From: an uncultured Streptococcus sp.
GTDB taxonomy: Bacteria; Bacillota; Bacilli; Lactobacillales; Streptococcaceae
Length of the DNA: 5,944 nucleotides
Assembly (NCBI GenBank): GCA_902480035.1
Contig: CABSRC010000095.1
Coordinates: 1-5,944 of the forward strand
Direction: 5' to 3'
Within the stretch, counting starts at the first letter, position 1, and every line of letters begins with the position of its first letter. Below are positions 1 through 5,291 of the stretch, piece by piece. Both the position numbers and the translations under genes were made by a program. The notes below the pieces were generated by a model. It did no database searches. It was not told the DNA's origin and saw only the letters and a program-made list of their open reading frames with translations.

Positions 1-1748
1 TTGAGGTCTTCCAAACTTTCAATGATGATTTCCGTATTGGCCAAATAAAGGGCCGCAATCTGGTCATAATCAATGGCTTCTAACTTTCTATCTTCTCGGT
101 TCCACCAAGTTCGAAAGCCAGAACCTAGTGTTAGGATTTCATGGACCAGCAAACGCAAGATGCGGAAAGAAACCAAGAGGTAGTATGTTAGACGAGACGA
201 AAGATTGCGATTGACACGTTGCTCCATATTGCGAAGATAGCGTTGGTAGACGCGGTAGCCCCGCTCTCGAATCTTCCCTTCTTCATAAGCCTGTTCCAAG
301 CCGTCACTTTCAATACTCAAAATCAGGAGCTTCAACTGTTCCCAGTCCCTTTGAATGAGCCTGTTTTCTTGGCCTAGAATCAAGTTTTCTATGCGACCAT
401 GGTAGTTATCAATCGCCGCGTACAAGGGACCCTTGTGCTTGCTATTCTTTAGGTCTGCTTCTAATTCCATGACGACATCATTTAAAATCGCGATCTGCAT
501 CAGGTAGTCATTGGTTTCTTCCTTGTCTTCTGATAATTTTGGAAGCACCACTAAGCCTGCAATAAAGCTGACAAGGGTAACTCCTGCCACTAAAAAGAGT
601 AGGATGGGGTATTCTTTTTCGATTTTGGTTGGAATCAAAAGAATCGTCGCAATCGAAACCGTTCCCTTCACACCCGAAAAGGTCAGCAATAAGGCATCTT
701 TTAGATAATTTCTCAACGATTTTTTTAGTCGAATCGTTCGGAACCAATAAAAGAGGTAAACCATGACAAAACGAATCAAAAAGAGCAAGGCTGTCAACAG
801 AAAGACAGAAAGAACTAAAAGCAGATTATTGTAAATGGGACTACTTAAGATGGGCTTGGCGATCATTTCCAATTCCATTCCTAAGATGACAAAGACCGAC
901 CCGTTTAAGATAAAATTGACCGTATTCCAGACAGTATGACTCACAGTATCCACCCGCGCTTCAAGGAGGGTAATGTGCTTAAAGCGACTGGCTTTTAGGA
1001 TCCCTGACACAACTACTGCAATGATACCAGAGACATGGAGTTCTTCTGCTAGGAAGAAGGTCAACAAAGGGAGACTCAGTTCTAATAACAATTCACTAGC
1101 AATATCACTAGCGCGAACACTCAAGAGTAAGGTTTGCAGCCACCGGTTCACAAAAGCCGTCAAGATCCCCACCGCAAATCCTCCAATGATGGAGATTCCT
1201 AAGGAAACCCCTGCCTCTCCAAGGGAGAAACTTCCGGTCGCAAGGGCTGCCAAGGCCACTCGAAAGGCAACTAGACCTGAGGCATCATTTAGTAATCCTT
1301 CGCCTTTTAAGATATTCGAAACCCGCTTTGGAAAGCTAAAGCGCTCAGACAGAGAAGCAAAGGCTACTAAGTCGGTAGGCCCAAGAGCTGCCCCAACTGC
1401 CATACAGGCTGCTAAAGGAAGACTCAGCCACAAGGAGTGGGCTGCCCAGCCCAAACTAATGGTGGAGATAAAAATCACTGGGAAAATCAAATAGAGGATG
1501 ACCCGCCAGTGCTTTAAGACGGAAGTAATATCTGCTTCTTCTGCTTCTCGAAATAAGAGAGGGCCAATGACCAAGGCCAGAAAAAGCTCAGTATCCAGAT
1601 GAAAATTTTCTTCTGGCACAAAGAGAGCCCAACCAATCCCTAGTAAAATTTGAATCAAGGGCAGAGGAAGGCTCGGCACAAGTTTATTCGTGGCATTTGA
1701 GACGATCAAAATCATCGAAAAGATCACTGCATAAAGGAGTAGTTCCAT
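1..1748 (-). CDS. CPA1-family Na+/H+ antiporter (NhaP/NHE-like), 3' end outside window
   Basis: The frame is open from ATG at 1748 to the window edge, giving 582 codons with no stop. It should be an inner-membrane cation/proton exchanger for Na+ and pH homeostasis. An N-terminal hydrophobic domain of about 400 residues carries three family signatures: GPTDLVAF at 123-130, EGLLNDASG at 150-158 (N154-D155 is the expected ion-binding pair), and GVKGTVSIA at 359-367, matching the GxRGxxSLA-type motif but with Lys361 where I expect Arg. From about residue 403 the protein becomes a charged, helical cytoplasmic tail that is still open at the edge; similar Gram-positive antiporters run to roughly 650-700 residues. 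The start is set by a strong AAGGAGG at 1756-1762, 7 nt before the ATG, which overlaps the TAA of the small upstream gene. It is the last visible gene of the mnmL operon. Ion specificity (Na+, K+ or Li+) cannot be told from sequence. Confidence 0.9.
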   Translation of the reverse strand, partial: MELLLYAVIFSMILIVSNATNKLVPSLPLPLIQILLGIGWALFVPEENFHLDTELFLALVIGPLLFREAEEADITSVLKHWRVILYLIFPVIFISTISLGWAAHSLWLSLPLAACMAVGAALGPTDLVAFASLSERFSFPKRVSNILKGEGLLNDASGLVAFRVALAALATGSFSLGEAGVSLGISIIGGFAVGILTAFVNRWLQTLLLSVRASDIASELLLELSLPLLTFFLAEELHVSGIIAVVVSGILKASRFKHITLLEARVDTVSHTVWNTVNFILNGSVFVILGMELEMIAKPILSSPIYNNLLLVLSVFLLTALLFLIRFVMVYLFYWFRTIRLKKSLRNYLKDALLLTFSGVKGTVSIATILLIPTKIEKEYPILLFLVAGVTLVSFIAGLVVLPKLSEDKEETNDYLMQIAILNDVVMELEADLKNSKHKGPLYAAIDNYHGRIENLILGQENRLIQRDWEQLKLLILSIESDGLEQAYEEGKIRERGYRVYQRYLRNMEQRVNRNLSSRLTYYLLVSFRILRLLVHEILTLGSGFRTWWNREDRKLEAIDYDQIAALYLANTEIIIESLEDL

Positions 1749-1760
1749 ATCACTCCCTCC

Positions 1761-2015
1761 TTAGCGTTCTTGGCAACAGGTCTCAAATTGCTGTTTTAAC
1801 TCCGCAATCTTTTGGTCTGTCTTGGTAACATCCTTGTGCTCAATCTTCTTTTGGCACCGTTCCATCTCAAGCGAAACCAATTTCTTTTTTATTTTGAGCA
1901 TCTTTTTGGTCATATGAGCTTCATCATAAAAACCTATTGCACGCTCGTGGATGGTTGATTCGACAAAATGATGTCTCAATCCTTCGATTTTATTCTTTAA
2001 ATATTCTTTATCCAT
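1761..2015 (-). CDS. Small conserved-looking protein of unknown function, 84 aa
   Basis: I do not recognise this protein. It is soluble, very rich in Lys, Glu and Gln, has no signal peptide or membrane segment, and is probably mostly alpha-helical; residues about 36-78 could form a charged helical hairpin or short coiled coil. It has three cysteines: Cys54 and an adjacent pair, Cys80-Cys81, next to the C-terminal QER. Its ATG lies inside the end of mnmM (8-nt overlap, ATGGATAA), and only a weak purine run precedes it, so translation is probably coupled to mnmM. The antiporter Shine-Dalgarno starts within its stop codon. This tight packing, rather than homology, is the main reason to call it a real gene. 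A role in tRNA modification or in the antiporter is possible from position only. Confidence 0.75.
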   Translation of the reverse strand: MDKEYLKNKIEGLRHHFVESTIHERAIGFYDEAHMTKKMLKIKKKLVSLEMERCQKKIEHKDVTKTDQKIAELKQQFETCCQER

Positions 2016-2565
2016 GACGGTAGCTTTCTAATTTTTCGATCATGACCAAAAACGGTGGCTGATTCACTTGATTCAGTGTCCGGTAGATGGTCGCTGTATA
2101 GTCTTTTTGAGGAAGCTGACTAACAAAATCCAGCACCGCATCACGCTCGATGTCTCCTCCTTCATGACCATAATAGATCATAATAGCCATTCGCCCACCT
2201 TTTTCTAGGCGAGCACAGATTTTTTCCATCGCTTCAATCGTGGTAGCTGGAAGAGTAATGACCGATTTATCTGCAGACGGCAGATACCCCAGATTAAAAA
2301 TAGCTGCTTTAAGGGTCTCCACATATTGGTCCACATGCTGGTGGCCATCCAAAATCAACCGGACATGTTGAAGTCCCAACTTTTCCAATCTTTCTTGAGT
2401 ATTTACAAGTGCCTGCTCTTGAATATCAAAGGCATAGACCTGGCCTGCAAGTTGGGCTAAAAAGGCCGTATCATGTCCATTTCCCATGGTCGCATCCACC
2501 ACCACATCTTCTTTGGTGATGACTTCTGCTAAAAATTGATGGGCCATTTCAAGTGGTCGAAGCAT
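2008..2565 (-). CDS. mnmM: tRNA 5-aminomethyl-(2-thio)uridine methyltransferase MnmM (YtqB family)
   Basis: A 185-aa class I SAM-dependent methyltransferase, the full length for the YtqB family formerly annotated as putative rRNA methylase. SAM-binding motif I is DATMGNGHDT at 24-33, and acidic Asp47 at the end of the next strand fits the ribose-binding position. The family hallmark NLGYLPSADKS is at 91-101, followed by YYGHEGG at 131-137 and NQVNQPPFL at 165-173. In Gram-positive bacteria this family methylates nm5(s2)U34 to mnm5(s2)U34, the last step of the wobble-uridine side chain, replacing the methyltransferase half of MnmC. The start is ATG 2565, with AAGGAG at 2573-2578, 7 nt upstream. 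It overlaps the end of mnmL by 17 nt, consistent with consecutive steps made from one mRNA. The function is assigned from family knowledge. Confidence 0.93.
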   Translation of the reverse strand: MLRPLEMAHQFLAEVITKEDVVVDATMGNGHDTAFLAQLAGQVYAFDIQEQALVNTQERLEKLGLQHVRLILDGHQHVDQYVETLKAAIFNLGYLPSADKSVITLPATTIEAMEKICARLEKGGRMAIMIYYGHEGGDIERDAVLDFVSQLPQKDYTATIYRTLNQVNQPPFLVMIEKLESYRHG

Positions 2566-3499
2566 CAGCAGTCTCCTTTTCTTCTAGCTTACATCCTTGG
2601 GTACTTCCACGCCGACGCATTTCAGTTTCAATGGCGTTTAGGACTTCCCATTTGTTGAGGCTCCACATAGGGCCAATCAACATATCCCTTGGCGCGTCCC
2701 CTGTAATCCGGTGGATGACAATGTGTTTAGGGATGATCTCCAACTGATCACAGATGACCTTGACATACTCCTCCTGGCTCATGAGTTGAAGTCGTCCTTC
2801 ATGATAGTCTCGTTGCATCCGTGTATTGGTCATCAAATGCAAGAGGTGTAACTTGATGCCATCAATTTCATTATCGGTCACACAACGGCGAACATTTTCC
2901 ACCATCATCTCATGGGTCTCCCCAGGAAGGCCATTGATCAAATGGGAGACGATCTCTGCCTTGGGCACCTGTTGGCGAATCCGCTTGACTGTTTCAACAT
3001 AGAGATCATAACTATGGGCTCGATTGATCAATTCAGAAGTCACTTCATAAGTCGTCTGAAGCCCCAACTCAATCGTCACATGCATGCGCTCTGTCAGCTC
3101 TGCTAGGTAGGCCAAGGTCTCATCTGGTAAACAGTCCGGACGCGTACCAATGTTGATTCCTACCACTCCTGGTTCATTGATGGCCTGTTCATACCGCTCT
3201 CGAATGACGTCCACCTTATCGTGGGTATTGGTGAAATTTTGAAAATAGACCAGGTACTTCTTCACATCCGGCCATTTCCGATGCATAAAATCAATCTCTT
3301 TGTAAAATTGTTCTCGAATCGGAGCTTCTGGGGCCACAATGGCATCTCCTGAACCTGAGACCGTGCAAAAAGTACAGCCACCATGGGCGACTGTTCCGTC
3401 ACGATTAGGACAATCAAAGCCTGCATCAATAGGGACTTTAAAGGTCTTTTCTCCAAATAAGGTTCGATAATAATCATTCAAGGTATTGTAGGATTTCAT
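2549..3499 (-). CDS. mnmL: Radical SAM tRNA wobble-uridine enzyme MnmL (YtqA / TIGR01212 family)
   Basis: A 316-aa radical SAM protein when started at ATG 3499. The 4Fe-4S ligands are Cys30-X11-Cys42-X2-Cys45 within DAGFDCPNRDG...GGCTFC, typical of the YtqA family. Further conserved blocks are YFQNFTNTH, GINIGTRPDCLP, ELGLQTTYE, HLINGLPGE, HRITGDAPRD and the C-terminal GPMWSLNKWEVLNAIE. The family is proposed to convert cmnm5(s2)U34 to nm5(s2)U34 in organisms lacking the MnmC oxidoreductase, passing the product to MnmM, whose gene overlaps it here. Start choice: the frame stays open upstream to a TTG at 3547, but that stretch encodes the terminator stem and promoter, and an in-frame ATG at 3508 sits inside the -10 box. 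Homologues as I remember them begin near MKxYNTLNDYYR, matching 3499. Only AAGG, 2 nt away, could serve as a Shine-Dalgarno, so initiation may be leaderless. Confidence 0.93.
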   Translation of the reverse strand: MKSYNTLNDYYRTLFGEKTFKVPIDAGFDCPNRDGTVAHGGCTFCTVSGSGDAIVAPEAPIREQFYKEIDFMHRKWPDVKKYLVYFQNFTNTHDKVDVIRERYEQAINEPGVVGINIGTRPDCLPDETLAYLAELTERMHVTIELGLQTTYEVTSELINRAHSYDLYVETVKRIRQQVPKAEIVSHLINGLPGETHEMMVENVRRCVTDNEIDGIKLHLLHLMTNTRMQRDYHEGRLQLMSQEEYVKVICDQLEIIPKHIVIHRITGDAPRDMLIGPMWSLNKWEVLNAIETEMRRRGSTQGCKLEEKETADASTT

Positions 3500-3506
3500 A
3501 CCCTTC

Positions 3507-3534
3507 ATTATAGCAAAAAAAGAGTCGAACTCAA
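3507..3534 (-). promoter_or_regulatory. Promoter of the mnmL-mnmM operon, overlapping the pap2 terminator
   Basis: On the minus strand a perfect TATAAT (3507-3512) is preceded by TGC, giving a complete TGn-extended -10. TTGAGT (3529-3534) lies 16 bp upstream as a fair -35. The -35 spans the loop and 3' arm of the pap2 terminator, and the terminator T-tract (3515-3521) lies inside the spacer. A start 6-8 nt after the -10 falls at about 3501-3499, directly at the mnmL ATG (A at 3499). The transcript would therefore have essentially no leader. The start point is predicted, not measured. Confidence 0.72.
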
Positions 3535-3550
3535 AACACGAGTCCAACTC
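3515..3550 (-). terminator. Intrinsic terminator of the ribU-pap2 operon
   Basis: Read on the minus strand, an 11-bp stem (arms 3540-3550 and 3522-3532, nine Watson-Crick pairs plus two G-U) closes a 7-nt loop and is followed at once by seven T (3515-3521). It lies 11 nt after the pap2 stop codon. There is no T-tract on the other side, so it should act only on minus-strand transcription. The two arms also read as near-identical copies of an 11-mer because each is itself partly palindromic. Confidence 0.85.
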
Positions 3551-3561
3551 CTAGTTGTTAG

Positions 3562-4212
3562 TTATTTTTGCTTCCCTGTAAAGCGCCATTGAAACCGCAA
3601 GCGATCGTACAAGGGGTACTCAAATTGCAAGACAGCAAAGCCCAAAATCATACTGCCGAGAACGTCTGAAGGATAGTGAACCCCGACATAAATACGGGAG
3701 CCCACAATGGTCACAATTCCCAGAATCAGAAGCCCCTGAAGACAATAGCGGGCCGCTTTGTTTTTTATATGCTGGCCAACAATGATGATCAAGCTTCCCA
3801 AAACAAGGGTAGACGCCAGTGAATGACCACTTGGAAAAGAAAAGCCTTTTTCCTCTACTAGATGAAGAATACTTGGTCTCGGTCTCTGGTAGATATTCTT
3901 CAGAAGAAGAACCAAAAGACCGGTCAATACCAGATTGCTCCCCAGAAAGAGGGCTTCGCTGTACCATTTCTTACAGGCAAAGACAGCTAGCAAAAGACCC
4001 ACCCAGATGACAATGATCTTGGTATCCATGACATGGGTTACCTTGGTAAAGAAGGCTGTCAGTGGTGCAGGCAGATCGCCTCGAATAGTAGATTGAAGCG
4101 CGCTATCAAAACCAGTTAATTGTTGCGGGTAGAAACGAATCACATACCCGAGAATGACAAAAATGAGAAGGGCGAAGCTTGCCTTCGCCCAATGTTGTTG
4201 TTTATTTTTCAT
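3562..4212 (-). CDS. Membrane PAP2-family phosphatase
   Basis: A 216-aa integral membrane phosphatase of the PAP2/PgpB type with about six membrane segments (roughly residues 11-28, 64-80, 86-104, 132-147, 154-171, 182-198). All three catalytic motifs are intact: K105-X6-R112-P113, PSGH at 127-130, and SR at 172-173 with His179 and Asp183 in SRIYVGVHYPSD. The active site of such proteins normally faces outward and removes phosphate from lipid phosphates such as phosphatidic acid, phosphatidylglycerophosphate or undecaprenyl diphosphate. Its ATG lies inside the end of ribU (11-nt overlap) with no recognisable Shine-Dalgarno, so translation is probably coupled to ribU and therefore placed under FMN control. 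That context raises the possibility of extracellular FMN as substrate, which is inference. The gene ends before a strong terminator. Confidence 0.9.
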   Translation of the reverse strand: MKNKQQHWAKASFALLIFVILGYVIRFYPQQLTGFDSALQSTIRGDLPAPLTAFFTKVTHVMDTKIIVIWVGLLLAVFACKKWYSEALFLGSNLVLTGLLVLLLKNIYQRPRPSILHLVEEKGFSFPSGHSLASTLVLGSLIIIVGQHIKNKAARYCLQGLLILGIVTIVGSRIYVGVHYPSDVLGSMILGFAVLQFEYPLYDRLRFQWRFTGKQK

Positions 4213-4759
4213 ATTTTTTCAAAATCGGTTGCAAAAGAGTGTAGATCAATCCAAATGCGATGGCCCAAATCACTCCTTCGATCAGGTTAAACGGTGCAAC
4301 CATTGCAGCTAAATAGTGGACAAGCCCTAGTGTTTTCGAAATATCATAGTTCATAAAGCGAGCATACAAAGGGATTGCATAGACATAGTTCACCAATACC
4401 ATCGTGATACTCAAGCTGATCGTTCCAATAATCGTAGCCAGGATAAATCGGCCATGGGTCCGTTCCTTGTTCCAAATCCATGCAAAAGCAAGGACAAAAA
4501 CAAGAACTCCAATGATATTGATTGGTAGTCCGATCAAGGTCTCAAGCCCCTTATTATTAAGAGCTAATTTAAGAACAGATCGGATCAAGGTCACCCAAAC
4601 AGCACTTTTAAAATCCAACAAGACCAAAGCCAACAAAATGGCGATGATACTCAAATCAATTTTGAAGAAATCTATCAAGAAAGAAAATTGATAGAACATC
4701 AAAATAAAAGATAATGCGGATAAAACAGCCACTAGGGTCAGTTTACGTGTATTTGTCAT
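4202..4759 (-). CDS. ribU: Riboflavin ECF transporter substrate-binding (S) component RibU
   Basis: A 185-aa very hydrophobic protein with about six membrane helices, the normal size of an ECF S component. It captures riboflavin and works with the shared EcfT-EcfA-EcfA' energising module, not encoded here. The N-terminal helix shows the AxxxA motif used to contact EcfT (Ala11, Ala15 in RKLTLVAVLSALSF). RibU-like blocks include NYVYAIPLY at 124-132 and APFNLIEG at 155-162. An FMN riboswitch upstream on the same transcript strongly supports riboflavin as the substrate. The start is ATG 4759, with GGAGG at 4768-4772, 8 nt upstream. A longer frame from TTG 4774 would consume that Shine-Dalgarno as coding sequence and is rejected. 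The Shine-Dalgarno lies in a hairpin that can be drawn as the output of the riboswitch. The stop overlaps pap2. Confidence 0.95.
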   Translation of the reverse strand: MTNTRKLTLVAVLSALSFILMFYQFSFLIDFFKIDLSIIAILLALVLLDFKSAVWVTLIRSVLKLALNNKGLETLIGLPINIIGVLVFVLAFAWIWNKERTHGRFILATIIGTISLSITMVLVNYVYAIPLYARFMNYDISKTLGLVHYLAAMVAPFNLIEGVIWAIAFGLIYTLLQPILKKYEK

Positions 4760-4766
4760 AACAGGT

Positions 4767-4793
4767 TCCTCCAATTTTTTAAAAATTAGAGAA
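4767..4793 (-). promoter_or_regulatory. Hairpin sequestering the ribU Shine-Dalgarno
   Basis: On the minus strand the segment from 4793 to 4767 folds into an 11-bp stem (nine Watson-Crick, two U-G) with a UUAAA loop. The 5' arm UUCUCUAAUUU pairs with AAAUUGGAGGA, so all five bases of the ribU Shine-Dalgarno GGAGG (4768-4772) are base-paired. The stem is followed by ATG, not a T-tract, so it looks like a translational rather than a transcriptional OFF element. The structure was drawn by hand with no energy calculation. Confidence 0.6.
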
Positions 4794-4990
4794 GCTGGAA
4801 AGACGTCTACCCCATCATTCTACTCTAAACTATTTAAACAAAGCTTAAACTAGAGAACATTCTAGTCACTTTAGCTGGTCCCCATTGAAAAACACCGCTA
4901 GTCAATCATAGCACCTAATGTTTTATTCCTATGCATCAGCTCTAAACAGATCAGAATAGCTGTCAGTCTATTCGTCTCTCGTCTTCTCCC
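4788..4990 (-). promoter_or_regulatory. Expression-platform region between FMN aptamer and ribU, with long-range anti-sequestor pairing
   Basis: The strand at 4973-4989 (ending GAGAGACG, including the 3' side of aptamer P1) is complementary to 4788-4805. There are 8 pairs (4973-4980 with 4798-4805, one G-U), a 2x3 internal loop, then 7 pairs (4983-4989 with 4788-4794, one G-U). This helix excludes both P1 and the Shine-Dalgarno hairpin, as an anti-sequestor would. Between the two strands I see only smaller hairpins: GAATAG/CTATTC (4954-4973) and ACTAGA/TCTAGT near 4851-4868. I find no GC-rich stem followed by a T-tract, hence no clear intrinsic terminator, and no gene in this ~220-nt stretch. 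Confidence 0.5.
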
Positions 4991-5207
4991 ATCCAGACTA
5001 TACTGTCGGTTGTGGAGTCACACCACATCAGCTTGCGCTCGCGGACTTCTTTTAGAGTATGGAAATGGAGATTTTTCTTTTAAACGATACGACAAGCTGT
5101 GGTCATAACTTCTCGTTAAGCAAAGCTTGGCAACAAAGTATAAAAGGAAAAGAACATTTCCTAGTAAAAGTCACCGCCGGTCGGGAATCTCACCCTGCCC
5201 TGAAGAC
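4981..5207 (-). promoter_or_regulatory. FMN riboswitch (RFN element) controlling ribU-pap2
   Basis: The minus strand shows the diagnostic RFN blocks in order: CTTCAGGGCAGGGTG, GATTCCCGACCGGCGGTGA, then AGTCCGCGAGC, GCTGATGTGGTG with CCACAACCGACAG, and AGTCTGGATGGGAGAAG. P1 closes by GTCTTC (5202-5207) with GAAGAC (4981-4986). It binds flavin mononucleotide and represses downstream genes when FMN is plentiful. At 227 nt it is longer than the roughly 140 nt of compact members because the variable P3 arm carries about 119 extra nt (5049-5167), which can themselves fold into an extended stem. The predicted transcription start lies at the first base of P1. Confidence 0.96.
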
Positions 5208-5213
5208 TTCTTA

Positions 5214-5242
5214 ATCATAACAAAAAAAACTTGCCAAGGCAA
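5214..5242 (-). promoter_or_regulatory. Promoter of the ribU-pap2 operon, embedded in the trmL terminator
   Basis: On the minus strand TATGAT (5214-5219) is a 5/6 match to the -10 and is preceded by TGT, giving the TGn extension. TTGCCT (5237-5242, 4/6) lies 17 bp upstream inside the trmL terminator stem and loop, and the terminator T8 run forms most of the spacer. A start 6-7 nt downstream falls near 5207-5208, the first base of riboswitch P1. Confidence 0.7.
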
Positions 5243-5248
5243 GTTTTT
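5222..5248 (-). terminator. Intrinsic terminator of trmL, possibly bidirectional
   Basis: A near-perfect inverted repeat (arms about 5225-5234 and 5239-5248) forms a hairpin with a CUUG tetraloop on the minus strand, followed by a run of eight T (5222-5229). It lies about 43 nt after the trmL stop. The opposite strand has five T after the stem, so weak termination of plus-strand transcription is possible, though no plus-strand gene is seen nearby. The ribU promoter overlaps it. Confidence 0.88.
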
Positions 5249-5291
5249 GTAACTTGATAGATTACACCGTTCGTCTTTTAATTTTTCGTTC

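Noticed and set aside
973..1494. A 173-codon plus-strand open frame
   Set aside because: It lies wholly antisense to the antiporter membrane domain, is unusually Ser/Lys/Thr/Pro-rich with no family motif, and has no convincing Shine-Dalgarno. It is a shadow of the real minus-strand gene.
3262..3477. A 71-codon minus-strand frame inside mnmL
   Set aside because: It overlaps the catalytic N-terminal region of mnmL in another frame and encodes nothing recognisable.
3500..3547. Longer mnmL starting at TTG 3547 or ATG 3508
   Set aside because: The extra 16 codons are the terminator stem, T-tract and promoter. ATG 3508 is inside the -10 hexamer and cannot be on a transcript from that promoter. 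The conserved protein begins at 3499.
3522..3550. Short direct repeat of an 11-mer (GAGTCGAACTC and GAGTCCAACTC) as a possible operator
   Set aside because: The two copies are the arms of the pap2 terminator and look repeated only because each arm is partly palindromic. No separate operator is needed to explain them.
4404..4691. A 95-codon plus-strand frame opposite ribU
   Set aside because: Its Lys/Arg/Ile/Leu-rich composition is the expected antisense reading of a membrane protein gene, and no ribosome binding site or motif is present.
4760..4774. Longer ribU starting at TTG 4774
   Set aside because: The added codons read through the GGAGG that is ideally spaced for ATG 4759, and S components begin close to the RKLTLVA segment.
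4813..4972. Intrinsic terminator acting as riboswitch attenuator
   Set aside because: The hairpins here (for example 4954-4973 and 4851-4868) are short and AU-rich, and none is followed by a proper T-tract. The GTGTTTTT near 4885-4892 has no matching upstream arm. Translational control fits better.
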